Origin: Streptomyces sp. NBC_00448
GTDB lineage: Bacteria; Actinomycetota; Actinomycetes; Streptomycetales; Streptomycetaceae
Direction: 5' to 3'
DNA: 64,000 nt
Assembly (NCBI RefSeq): GCF_036014115.1
Contig: NZ_CP107913.1
Coordinates: forward strand, 1,426,001-1,490,000
Positions within the stretch are counted from its first letter, which is position 1, and every line of letters begins with the position of its first letter. Position numbers and translations under genes: made by a program. Of the stretch, positions 15,570 to 27,017 are shown piece by piece. The notes beneath the pieces were generated by a model that did no database searches, was not told the DNA's origin, and worked only from the letters and a program-made list of their open reading frames with translations.

Positions 15570-17273
15570 TCACCCGTTCGGCGGGCGGTGGATCGTGCGG
15601 CCGGCGACGACCGTGCGCAGCGCGGTGGGCAGCGGCGTGCCGGGGGTGAGGTCGGGCAGGCCGGGGGTGCCGGAGCGGGGGTCGGTGGACCAGTTGGTGA
15701 CGCGTTCGTCGGGGGTCTGCACGATCAGGTCGCCGACCTGCCAGACCGCGTAGTCGGCCGGGGCGCCGGGCACGAGCACGCCGGCGTCGTCGCGCCCGAG
15801 GGCGCGCCAGCCGCCGCGGGTGTGGGCGTTGAAGGCGGCGCGGGCGGAGATGCGGTGCTCGGGCGTGCGGTGGAAGGCGGCCGCGCGGACGGTGCCCCAG
15901 GGGTCGAGGGGGGTGACGGGGCTGTCGGAGCCGAGGACGAGCGGCACCCCGGCGCGGGTCATGGCGGCGTACGGGTTCAGCGTGCGGGCCCGCTCGCGGC
16001 CGAGGCGGGCCGCGTACATGCCGTCGTCGCCGCCCCAGGCCGCGTCGAAGGCAGGCTGCACGGACGCGATCAGGCCGTACTCCGCGAACGCGGCGATCGT
16101 CGCGTCGGTCATCGCCTCGGCGTGCTCGACGCGGTGCCGCAGGGCCCGTACGCGGTCCAGGCCGGCCGTGGAGGCCGCCGCACGCACTCCGTCGACCACG
16201 GCGGCCACCGCGGCGTCCCCGATGGCGTGGAAGCCCGCCTGGACCCCTGCCTGGGTGCACAGGGTGAGGTGGCGGGCGATGGTGTCGGCGTCGAGGTAGG
16301 TGACGCCGCGGTGGCTGCCGTGGTCGGCCTCCGCGTCGGGGCCGGTGTCGGCGTACGGATCGTGCAGCGCGGCGGTGCGGGAGCCGAGCGAGCCGTCCAC
16401 GAAGAGGTCGCCGCCGGCGCCGACCGCGCCGAGGTCGCGCAGCCGCTCCAGGTCGGCCGGGCCGCTCACGGGCTCGGCCCAGTAGCCGTGCACGCGGGGG
16501 CCGGGTTCGGCGGCGGCGAGGGCGAGCAGGGCGGTGAGGTCGTCCTGCGAGGAGATGTCGGGGCCGGCGCACTCGTGCAGGCTGCCGATGCCGCGGGCGG
16601 CGGCGTGCCGGAGCGCGGCGCGCTGGGCGGCGGCGCGCTGGGCGGGGGTCACGGCGGCGTACGCGGCCGCGCGGGCGGCGTGGTGGGCGTCGCGGGTGAG
16701 CGGGCCGGCCGGGTGGTGGCCGGGCAGGTCGGCGGCGCCGGGCACCAGGTCGAGCAGGGCGGTGGTGACGACGGCGGAGTGCACGTCGGTGCGGGCGAGG
16801 TAGAGCGGGCGGCCGTGCACCGCCCGGTCCAGCTCCTCGCGGGTCGGCGGGCGGCCCTCGGGCCAGCGGGTGTCGTCCCAGCCGTGGCCGAGCAGCACCC
16901 GGTCCCCGGGGTGCGCGGCCGCGTATGCGGCGGTGCGGGCCAGCGCGTCCGCGAGGGTGGGAGCCGCGCCGAGGTCGAGGCCGGTCAGGGCGAGGCCGGT
17001 GGCCGTGGTGTGCACGTGGGCGTCGACGAAGGCGGGGGTGACCAGCGCGCCGTCGAGCTGCACGACCTGGTCCACGCCGTCGGCGAAGGAGTCGGCGGCG
17101 CCTTCCGAGCCGACCCAGGCCACCGTGTCGCCGTCGACCACCATCGCGGTGGCGAAGGGGTCGGCGGGGCTGTAGACGAAGCCGCCGCGCAGCAGCACGG
17201 TGCGGCCGGCGGGGCCGTTCAGGTCGTTCGGGTCGGGGGTCGTGGTCGCCGCTGCGGCGGGGCGCTGGTGCAT
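15570..17273 (-). CDS. Amidohydrolase family 3 (YtcJ-like) metal-dependent hydrolase
   Basis: The 567-residue protein follows the YtcJ/amidohydrolase-3 plan: an N-terminal beta-sandwich (TVLLRGGFVYSPADPFATAM), the HxH metal site in PAFVDAHVHTTA, and a TIM barrel. Later metal-ligand histidines are in GFHAIGDAA and LRHRVEHAE, and the catalytic Asp is in LVLGSDSPVTPLDPW. A C-terminal return to the sandwich reads DYAVWQVGD. These enzymes hydrolyse exocyclic amides or formamides; the substrate is unknown. It is the last gene of a three-gene minus-strand operon with the Lrp regulator (30-bp gap) and the FAD oxidase. Confidence 0.92.
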   Translation of the reverse strand: MHQRPAAAATTTPDPNDLNGPAGRTVLLRGGFVYSPADPFATAMVVDGDTVAWVGSEGAADSFADGVDQVVQLDGALVTPAFVDAHVHTTATGLALTGLDLGAAPTLADALARTAAYAAAHPGDRVLLGHGWDDTRWPEGRPPTREELDRAVHGRPLYLARTDVHSAVVTTALLDLVPGAADLPGHHPAGPLTRDAHHAARAAAYAAVTPAQRAAAQRAALRHAAARGIGSLHECAGPDISSQDDLTALLALAAAEPGPRVHGYWAEPVSGPADLERLRDLGAVGAGGDLFVDGSLGSRTAALHDPYADTGPDAEADHGSHRGVTYLDADTIARHLTLCTQAGVQAGFHAIGDAAVAAVVDGVRAAASTAGLDRVRALRHRVEHAEAMTDATIAAFAEYGLIASVQPAFDAAWGGDDGMYAARLGRERARTLNPYAAMTRAGVPLVLGSDSPVTPLDPWGTVRAAAFHRTPEHRISARAAFNAHTRGGWRALGRDDAGVLVPGAPADYAVWQVGDLIVQTPDERVTNWSTDPRSGTPGLPDLTPGTPLPTALRTVVAGRTIHRPPNG

Positions 17274-17303
17274 ACGGCCAGTCTCCCCCGGCCCGGGCCG
17301 AGG

Positions 17304-19857
<2,554 letters not shown>

Positions 19858-19891
19858 GGGTAATCACCGCGAGCGCTGTCGACAAGGCCCA

Positions 19892-19915
19892 CGGCGGGAA
19901 GCCGTATCCCCGCCG
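19892..19915. terminator. Probable bidirectional terminator
   Basis: CGGCGGG (19892-19898) and CCCGCCG (19909-19915) form a 7-bp stem with a 10-base loop in the 65-bp gap between convergent genes. Confidence 0.45.
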
Positions 19916-19922
19916 CGGGACG

Positions 19923-21098
19923 CTAGTCCCGGGACTCGGGTCCCACCAGGTGCCGGGCGATCACCATCCGCTGGATCTGGTTGGTGCCCTCGACGATCTG
20001 CAGCACCTTCGCCTCGCGCATGTACCGCTCGACCGGGAAGTCCGCGGTGTAGCCGTATCCCCCGAGCAGTTGCACCGCGTCCGTGGCGACCTGCATCGCG
20101 GTGTCCGTGCAGAACAGCTTCGCCATCGCCGCCCGCGCGCTGAAGTCCTGCCCGGCGTCGCGCAGTCGAGCCGCCGTCAGGTAGAGCGCGCGGCCCGCCT
20201 CGACCCGGGTGGCCATGTCGGCGAGCATGAACCGCAGCCCCTGGAAGTCGGCGATCGGGCGGCCGAACTGGCGGCGCTGCCCCATGTAGCCCACCGCGGC
20301 GTCGAGCGCGGCCTGCGCCACGCCAATCGCGCACGCGGCGATGCCCAGCCGCCCGGCGTCGAGCGCGGCCAGCGCGATCGCGAACCCCTGGCCCTCCTCG
20401 CCGATCCGCCGCTCGTCGGCCACCTCGACCCCGTCGAAGTGCATCTGGGCGGTCGGCGAGCCCTTCATGCCCATCTTCCGCTCGGGCGCGCCCGCGCTCA
20501 GCCCGGACGCGTCGCCGGGCACGAGGAAGGCGGAGATGCCGTGCGCGCCCTCGCCGCCGGTGCGGGCCAGCACCGTGTAGAAGTCGGCGACGCCGCCGTG
20601 CGTGATCCACGCCTTGGTGCCGTCGATGGTCCAGGAGTCGCCGTGGCGCACGGCCCGGGTGCGCAGGCTCGCCGCGTCGGAACCGGAGGTCGGCTCGGAC
20701 AGGCAGTAGGCGCCCAGCAGTTCGCCGCCGAGCATCGCGGGCAGGTGGTCGGCGCGCTGCTGCTTGCCGCCGAACGCGGCCACCGCGTGGCAGGCCAGCG
20801 TGTGCACGCTGACACCGAGCCCCACGGTCAGGCGCGCGGCCGCCAGCTCCTCCAGCACCTGCAGGTAGACCTCGTACGGCTGGCCGCCACCGCCGTGCTC
20901 CTCGGCGTAGGGCAGGCCGAGCAGTCCGGAGCCCCCGATCAGGGCCATGGTCTCCCGCGGGAAGCGCCCGGCCTCCTCCTCGGAGTCCGCGGCGGGCGCG
21001 ATGTCGCGCCGGGCCAGGTCGCGGGTCAAGTCGAGCAGGAAGCGGGCCTCATCGGTGGGCAGCTGCCTCTCGACCGGCTGCGGGCCTTGCTGGGGCAT
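19923..21098 (-). CDS. Acyl-CoA dehydrogenase
   Basis: The 391-residue protein has the full acyl-CoA dehydrogenase plan: an N-terminal helical domain; a middle domain with CLSEPTSGSDAASLRTRAV and DGTKAWITHGGVADF (FAD and substrate contacts); and a C-terminal helical domain. That last domain has GRRQFGRPIADFQGLRFMLAD-type sequence and LLGGYGYTADFPVERYMRE. The catalytic base is E370 in QIVEGTNQIQR, at the usual place for short/medium-chain enzymes. It oxidises an acyl-CoA to the 2-enoyl-CoA. The start has a good AGGGAGG site. No electron-transfer or enoyl-CoA hydratase genes lie beside it, so its pathway is open. Confidence 0.95.
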   Translation of the reverse strand: MPQQGPQPVERQLPTDEARFLLDLTRDLARRDIAPAADSEEEAGRFPRETMALIGGSGLLGLPYAEEHGGGGQPYEVYLQVLEELAAARLTVGLGVSVHTLACHAVAAFGGKQQRADHLPAMLGGELLGAYCLSEPTSGSDAASLRTRAVRHGDSWTIDGTKAWITHGGVADFYTVLARTGGEGAHGISAFLVPGDASGLSAGAPERKMGMKGSPTAQMHFDGVEVADERRIGEEGQGFAIALAALDAGRLGIAACAIGVAQAALDAAVGYMGQRRQFGRPIADFQGLRFMLADMATRVEAGRALYLTAARLRDAGQDFSARAAMAKLFCTDTAMQVATDAVQLLGGYGYTADFPVERYMREAKVLQIVEGTNQIQRMVIARHLVGPESRD

Positions 21099-21419
21099 GA
21101 CGGCACTTCCTCCCTGTGGGGTGGCGGCGGCCCCTCGCCTGGGTGTGGGGGAGCCGTCCGGTGAGAACTACCCCGATCCCGTCGCTGTCTCCCACGCCGG
21201 GTCGCGGCAATGGTGATCAACGGGTCCGGCGGATGGAGTATGCCGTACGGCGGCGTCCCCGTCACAGGCGATTCCCCGCCACAAGCCCCCCGGCGGGTCC
21301 GCAACCGCGCGGGCGGCCGACCGCGTCCCCTGGTTCGGTGCCCGGGTGGTCCGGGCGGTCGCGGGTGATCCTGGCGGATGCCGGCGAACGAAGCGGAAGG
21401 GCCACGTACGCTGCTGCGC
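21099..21419. other. Intergenic region without a recognised gene
   Basis: This divergent gap must hold promoters for the acyl-CoA dehydrogenase and the kinase, but no convincing consensus boxes were seen. No repeat, RNA gene or additional coding region was found. Confidence 0.5.
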
Positions 21420-23242
21420 ATGGAGAGCTTGGGGGCGGCCGATCCCCGTTCGGTGGGCGGGTATCCGCTCTTCGCACGGCTCGGGGCGGGCGGGATGGGA
21501 CAGGTCTACCTGGCCCGCACGGTCGCGGGGCGCCGCTGGCGCTGAAGACGGTCCGCGCGGAGTTCGGCCTGGACCCGGCGTTCGGCGAGCGGTTCGCCCG
21601 CGAGATCAGGAACGCGGACCGGGTGCGCTCGCCGTGGACCGCCGCCGTGGTCGACTACTCCCCCGTCGGCGCGAGTCCGCAGTGGCTGGCGACCGAGTAC
21701 GTGGCCGCGCCGTCGCTGGCGGACTGGGTGCGCGAGCACGGGCCGCTGCCCGGCGACAGCGCGGCGGCGCTCGGCGCGGAGCTGTGCGAGGCCCTGCACG
21801 CGGTGCACCACGCCGGGCTCGCGCACCGTGACGTGAAACCGTCGAACGTCCTGCTGCCGCGGGCCCGTCCGCTGCTGATCGACTTCGGCATCGCCCGTGC
21901 CGCCGAGGACACCCGGCACACCAGCACCGGTGCGATGATCGGCTCGCCCGGCTACATGGCGCCCGAGCAGGCCGCCTCCGGGACCTCCGCGGAGCCCGGC
22001 GACCTGTTCTCGCTCGGCGCGGTGCTGGTCTACGCGGCGACCGGCCGCGGCCCGTTCAACCACCCCGGGGAGACCGCCTCGACGCCGGCGCTGCTGTACC
22101 GCGTGGTGCACGAGGAGCCGGACCTGAGCGGAGTGCCCGACGCGCTGCTGCCGGCGGTGACCGCGCTGCTGGCCAAGAGCCCCGCGGACCGTCCGACCGC
22201 GCTGGGGGCGGCCGAGTCGCTGCGCGGACCGGGCGGGGCGGCCGCCGCGCCGGCGCCCTGGTCCGGGCACCTGCCGCCGGGGCTGCCCGACGAACTGGCC
22301 GCCCGCGAGGAGGAGATGCGGGCGACGCTGGGCGATCCGCCGGCGCCCGACGCCGGCCCGGGCCCCGCCGAGCCGCCGGACAAGCCCGCGACGGCGCCCG
22401 CGCCCGCGGCCGCTCCGCCCGCGCCCGGCGCCCCGCCGGTGGCGGCCACCACGCCGTACGGTCCGGCGTCCACGACGTTCCGGCACCCGGCCTACCAGGG
22501 GCCGCCGGCGGCCACCGGGCAGCCGGCTCAGGGCCCGCTCGGGCAACCGCTCGCACCGCCCGCCCACGGCTCGCCCGGCGGCCCGAACCGCGGCGGGGGC
22601 CGGCGGACCACGGTCGTCGCCGCGGCGGCGGTCGCCGTCGTCCTGGTGGTCGTGGGCACCCTCGCGGTGCACCGCTGGCGGCAGCACACGGGCTCCGGCG
22701 ACGGCTCGAACGCGGACGCGCCCACCACCTCGGCCACCGCGACCACGAACGGAACGGACGCCGCCGGCGGCTCCACCGGCAGCGGCGACTCCGGCTCCGG
22801 TTCGGGCTCCGATTCGGGTTCCGATTCGGGTTCCGATTCGGGTTCCGATTCGGGCGACAAGCTGCCCTCCTCCTGGATCGGCACCTGGTCCGGTGTCGGT
22901 CCCGGCCTGGCCTCGGTCACCGGGAAGACGAAGGTCACCCTCACCCTGACCGGCGGCACGCGCGGGAGCGTGGTCGGCAAGGAGGTCACCCACGTCGCCG
23001 CGCTGCTCTCCGGCCAGGACATCGGCTGCACCGACACGCTCAGCTTCAGCGAGCAGGAGGGCTCCACCGTGATCTTCCAGGCGGTGGCCAGCGCCCCGTC
23101 CGACCCGTCCAGCGGCACCGTGTGCGTCCAGGGCCGGATCTACACCCTCAGTATCGACCGCGGCGGCGACACGCTGCGGCTCGCCGACTTCAGCGGCGGC
23201 CGGTCGCTGGGTGCGCCCGACACGTTCACCAAGCAGAACTGA
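21420..23242 (+). pseudogene. Membrane Ser/Thr protein kinase with apparent 1-base frameshift
   Basis: From ATG 21420 the frame reads MESLGAADPRSVGGYPLFAR and LGAGGMGQVYLARTVAG, a standard kinase N-terminus with the Gly-rich loop. It then hits a TGA at 21543. The rest of the kinase lies in another frame from about 21533 (PLALKTVRAEFG, with catalytic Lys), running to 23242. HRDVKPSNVLL, IDFGIAR, a Pro/Ala-rich linker, a transmembrane helix (VVAAAAVAVVLVVVGTLAV), a Gly/Ser/Asp linker and an extracellular domain starting WIGTWSG are all intact. Adding one base at 21532/21533 restores GRPLALK. Alternatives are a sequencing error, a recent mutation, or a -1 slip on the GGGG at 21527-21530. The upstream ribosome site is weak. 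Confidence 0.8.
22805..22852 (+). repeat. Four 12-bp tandem repeats in the kinase linker
   Basis: GG(C/T)TCCGATTCG occurs four times in direct order and encodes a Gly-Ser-Asp-Ser repeat between the membrane helix and the extracellular domain. Each unit is four codons, so copy-number change would keep frame and only alter linker length. Confidence 0.9.
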
Positions 23243-23252
23243 CCGGCCGTCA

Positions 23253-23271
23253 CGGGCCGGCCACCGGCCCG
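23253..23271. terminator. Hairpin between convergent kinase and GGDEF/EAL genes
   Basis: CGGGCCGG (23253-23260), a 3-base loop, and CCGGCCCG (23264-23271) form a perfect 8-bp stem just after the kinase stop. Confidence 0.6.
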
Positions 23272-23305
23272 CCGGCCAACCGATCGGCTGCCGGCCCGGC
23301 CGGGC

Positions 23306-25903
23306 TCAGCTGGCGTCGGCGAGCAGGAGGGTCCCCAACTGCTCGGGCGGGGCGGGGCGTCCGTAGAACCAGCCCTGGCCGGTGTCGCAACCCAGGTCCC
23401 GCAGGTAGTCGGCCTGGGCGCTGGTCTCGACGCCCTCGACGGTGACGGACAGGCCGAGGCCGTGCGCGAGGGAGACGATGCCCTCGACGATCTTCAGGTC
23501 GACCGGGTCGGCGGGGTGGTGGCTCATCCCCCGGGAGAAAGCGCGGTCGAGCTTGAGCACGCTGACGGGCAGCCAGCGCAGCGAGGAGAGGTTGGAGTAG
23601 CCGGTGCCGAAGTCGTCCAGGGCGATCTCGACACCCAGGTCGGCGATCCGGCGCAGCGGCTTCAACGCGTCCTGGTCGGCGCCGATCAGCGCGCTCTCGG
23701 TGACCTCCAGGCAGAGCGACTCCGGGGCGAGCCCGCTGTCGTCCAGCACCCGGGTCACCTCGGCGACCAGGTCGGGATGGTGCAACTGGATCGGCGAGAG
23801 GTTGACGTTCACCCGGGGGGCGCGTGCGCCGTGGTGGTTGCGCTGCCACACCTCGGCCTGCCGGACGGCCTGCTCCAGCACCCAGCGGCCGAGCGGCACG
23901 ATCTGCCCGGTGTGCTCGGCGAGCGGGATGAACCGGTCCGGCCCGAGCACGCCGTGCACCGGGTGGCCCCAGCGGACCAGGGCCTCCGCGCCGTGCACGA
24001 CGCCGTCGCTGAGCCCGATCAGCGGCTGGTACTCCACGAAGAACTCGCCGCGCTCCAGGGCGCCCGGCAGCCGGTTGGTGAGGCTGTGCCGGGTGATCGC
24101 GCGGGCGTCGGCGTCGGGGTCGGCGACCTCGTAGCGGTTGCCGCCCAGTTCCTTGGCCCGGTACATGGTGATGTCGGCGCTGCGCAGCACGTCGGCGGCG
24201 GCGTGCGAGGCGGTCGGGGTGAGCACGATGCCGATGCTGCCGTGCACCGGCAGTTCGCGGCCGTCGAGGAGCACGGGCGCGGACAGCGCGGACAGGATGC
24301 GGCCGGCCAGATCGGTGACGGCCTCCAGGCTCGGCGGGTCGGTGTAGAGGGCGACGAACTCGTCGCCGCCGATCCTGGCCACGAGCTGGTCGGGCGTGGT
24401 CAGGCAGTCCCGCAGCCGCTCGGCGACGGCGACCAGGAGTCGGTCGCCCACGGCGTGGCCGAGGCTGTCGTTGACCGCCTTGAAGCCGTCGAGGTCGAGG
24501 TAGCACAGGCCGATCCGGCGGCCCGGGCCCGTACCGCCGCCGTCAGTGGAGGCGGGGGCGCCGGTCGCGGGGGCGGCTGCGCGGTGTGAGCGGTCGCCCG
24601 GTGTGCCGCCGTCGGCGCCCTGCTCGGGCGGAGCGGGGGCGGCCGTCGCGGCGGACACCACGGGCGCGTCGGTCTCGGCTGTCGCGGCGAGTGCCTGGTC
24701 GAGCCGTTCGAAGAACAGGGCACGGTTGGGCAGGCCGGTAAGGGCGTCGTGGGTGGCCTCGTGGCGCAGCCGGTGCAGCAGCCGGCGGCGCTCGGTGATG
24801 TCCTCGAGCAGGGCGAGTTGGTACTGGGGGCCGCCGGTGGCGTCGCGGAGCAGGGAGACCTGGAGGTTGGCCCACAGCACGGAGCCGTCGGCCCGGGGGT
24901 ACGCCTTCTCGATGTGGTAGCCGTCGCGTTCGCCGCGCACCAGTTCGCCGTTGAGGGCGCCGGTGGTCGCCGCGTTGTCGGGGTGGGCCCACTCCGAGAC
25001 GGTGCGCTGCATGACGTGCTTCTCGCCGCCGAACATCCGGCTGAGCGCGTCGTTGACCTCCACGACGCGGCCGTCCAGGTCGGCGATGCCGATGCCGACG
25101 GCGGCGCCCTCGAAGACCGCGCGGAAGCGGGCCTCGCTGGCGGCCAGCGCGCGTTCGGCGTCGGCCTGGGCGGCCAGCGCGGCCCGGGAGATGGACTCCT
25201 GCTCGTTCAGGGTGCGTTCGCGCAGCGCCTGGGAGAACCCGACGGCGACGGCGTGCTGGAGGCGGGAGCAGCGGGCGCGCGCCTCGTCGGCGGGCAGGCC
25301 GCCGCCGGGCGGGCAGTACAGCACGAGATAGGCGTCGATGATGCCGAGGATGCTGGGCAGCGCCTCGGGGTCGGTGCAGTGCGCGCCGACCAGGGCGGCA
25401 CCGACCGGCACGGCGGCGCGCGGGTCGAACCGGTCGGCGCTCAGCGCGTCGCTGAGCACGCGGGCCAACGGCCTCAGGTACGACTCCAGTTCGGCCCGCG
25501 TCATGGAGGTGGCGGTCAGCGGGTAGACCGCGCGGCCCCATATGGCGGCGAACCGGCGCAGGCTGTCCTCGGCCTCGGCCTCGGCTTCCGCTTGCGCGGA
25601 ACCCTCCGTCCCAGCGTGGGCTTCCACTTCGGCGGCGGATTCCACCTCGGCGCCCGCCTCCGCCTCGGCAGGGCCTGCCGTCCGGGCGGTGTCTGCCGTC
25701 CCTGCGGGCACCGCGGTCGCCGCTCGGGCTCTGTTTGCGGCGGTGACCCCGCTTCCGTCGACGGCTCCGGTGGCGCCGGACGCTCCGATTTCGGCCGCGG
25801 CGGCGCTCCCGGACGCGCTCGTGGTCACGCTCCCGGACGCGGCGGCCGGCTCGCTGCCGGTCTGCCGCGCCGCGTCCCCGGCCGCGGCCGGCTCGGCGGT
25901 CAC
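23306..25903 (-). CDS. PAS-GGDEF-EAL cyclic di-GMP turnover protein
   Basis: The GTG start overlaps the stop of the methyltransferase gene as GTGA. The 865-residue product has an Ala/Glu-rich, disordered N-terminus (about 1-100), a helical region, and a PAS domain (FRAVFEGAAVGIGIADLDGR to ALLEDITERRRL). A GGDEF domain with intact RIGGDEFVALY and an EAL domain with intact GAEALVRW and DDFGTGYSNL follow. Both catalytic signatures are present, so it could make and degrade c-di-GMP. The residues where the inhibitory RxxD site would be read TPDQ. The GGDEF domain is interrupted after the TGLPNRALFFERLDQAL helix by about 55 low-complexity residues. c-di-GMP controls sporulation timing through BldD in Streptomyces. 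No membrane segment is seen. Confidence 0.94.
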   Translation of the reverse strand: MTAEPAAAGDAARQTGSEPAAASGSVTTSASGSAAAAEIGASGATGAVDGSGVTAANRARAATAVPAGTADTARTAGPAEAEAGAEVESAAEVEAHAGTEGSAQAEAEAEAEDSLRRFAAIWGRAVYPLTATSMTRAELESYLRPLARVLSDALSADRFDPRAAVPVGAALVGAHCTDPEALPSILGIIDAYLVLYCPPGGGLPADEARARCSRLQHAVAVGFSQALRERTLNEQESISRAALAAQADAERALAASEARFRAVFEGAAVGIGIADLDGRVVEVNDALSRMFGGEKHVMQRTVSEWAHPDNAATTGALNGELVRGERDGYHIEKAYPRADGSVLWANLQVSLLRDATGGPQYQLALLEDITERRRLLHRLRHEATHDALTGLPNRALFFERLDQALAATAETDAPVVSAATAAPAPPEQGADGGTPGDRSHRAAAPATGAPASTDGGGTGPGRRIGLCYLDLDGFKAVNDSLGHAVGDRLLVAVAERLRDCLTTPDQLVARIGGDEFVALYTDPPSLEAVTDLAGRILSALSAPVLLDGRELPVHGSIGIVLTPTASHAAADVLRSADITMYRAKELGGNRYEVADPDADARAITRHSLTNRLPGALERGEFFVEYQPLIGLSDGVVHGAEALVRWGHPVHGVLGPDRFIPLAEHTGQIVPLGRWVLEQAVRQAEVWQRNHHGARAPRVNVNLSPIQLHHPDLVAEVTRVLDDSGLAPESLCLEVTESALIGADQDALKPLRRIADLGVEIALDDFGTGYSNLSSLRWLPVSVLKLDRAFSRGMSHHPADPVDLKIVEGIVSLAHGLGLSVTVEGVETSAQADYLRDLGCDTGQGWFYGRPAPPEQLGTLLLADAS

Positions 25904-26715
25904 GCCTTCAGCCCCACACCGGCGAGACCGTGCAGCACCGACGGGTCGTCGTCGTCGGCCGGCGGGGTGTCGGGCCGCCAGAAGGGCAGCGGCACGATGC
26001 CCGGCTCCACGATGTCGAAGCCGTCGAAGAAGGGCTCCAACTCGGCGGCGGTGCGCATGATCAGCGGGGTGCTGGTGCGCTGGTAGACCTTCTGGACGCC
26101 ACGCTGACCGGCCGGGGTCGGGCCGTACTCGACGGTGGCGTGGGTGATGACCATGACGCTGCCGGGGGCCAGCGCGTCGCGCAGGGTGGCGATGAGTTCG
26201 GCGGGGCGGTCGTCGTCGGTGAGGAAGTGGACGACGGCCACCAGCATCAGCGCGACCGGCCGGGACAGGTCGAGCAGCCTGCCGGTCTCGGGGGCGTCGA
26301 GGATCGACCGGGGGTCGCGCAGGTCGGCGGCGACGATCGTCGCGTCGTCGTTGCCGTCCAGGACGGCGCGGCTGTGGGCGACCGCGACCGGGTCGTTGTC
26401 GACGTAGACGACGCGGGCGCCGGGGTGGCCGGCCTGGGCGACCTCGTGGACGTTGCCGAAGGTGGGGATGCCCGAGCCGATGTCGAGGAACTGGGTGATC
26501 CCGCGGTCCAGGGCGAAGTCCACCGCCCTGCGCATGACGGCTCGGTTGGCCTGGCCGATCTTGGGTATCCCCGGCAGCGCGCTGAGCGCGACCCGAGCCG
26601 CTTCCCGGTCGACCTCGAAGTTGTGCGAGCCGCCCAGGAAGTAGTCGTAGATCCGGGACACGCTCGGCACGGTGATGTCGATGCCTTGCGGGGCCCAGGA
26701 CGGTCGCTCGGTCAC
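25900..26715 (-). CDS. SAM-dependent methyltransferase, DUF574 family
   Basis: The GTG at 26715 follows GGAG with nine bases spacing and gives MTERPSWAPQGIDITVPSVS-type sequence; a start 16 codons earlier is possible. The 271-residue protein has the actinomycete family features SRIYDYFLGGSHNFEVDREA, the SAM loop FLDIGSGIPTFGNVHEVA, VVYVDNDPVAVAHSR and the closing PLPFWRPD. These proteins are abundant in Streptomyces and of unknown substrate. Here the stop codon overlaps the GGDEF/EAL start, so the two are translated together, an association worth noting. Confidence 0.92.
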   Translation of the reverse strand: MTERPSWAPQGIDITVPSVSRIYDYFLGGSHNFEVDREAARVALSALPGIPKIGQANRAVMRRAVDFALDRGITQFLDIGSGIPTFGNVHEVAQAGHPGARVVYVDNDPVAVAHSRAVLDGNDDATIVAADLRDPRSILDAPETGRLLDLSRPVALMLVAVVHFLTDDDRPAELIATLRDALAPGSVMVITHATVEYGPTPAGQRGVQKVYQRTSTPLIMRTAAELEPFFDGFDIVEPGIVPLPFWRPDTPPADDDDPSVLHGLAGVGLKA

Positions 26716-26922
26716 GGTCGGTGTCTCCAGGTCGGGGGGAGTGCGGACACGGCAGGCGGGCACGGCCGGATCGGGCAGACTCCCGGATGCTCAACCGAGG
26801 TTACTGATCACATGTTCGGAGTGAAGCACATAACCGGAAAAGCGAGGTCCGTTTTGGTCGGCTACCACCGGCATGTGCATATGCGAAAACGCGCACGTGC
26901 GGAGATGCGCACCCAGCCGAAA

Positions 26923-26952
26923 GGGCCCGTGGCGCAAGCGCGCCACGGGCCC
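26923..26952. terminator. Strong terminator after the chitinase gene
   Basis: GGGCCCGTGGCGC (26923-26935), loop AAGC, and its perfect complement (26940-26952) give a 13-bp stem. It lies 65 bp beyond the chitinase stop and upstream of the methyltransferase leader. Confidence 0.85.
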
Positions 26953-27017
26953 GACCTCGGCCTTCGAGATCCGTGCGGATCAGTGCTGCGACCGGCGCGT
27001 CCGCCGGCCCTGACGGC

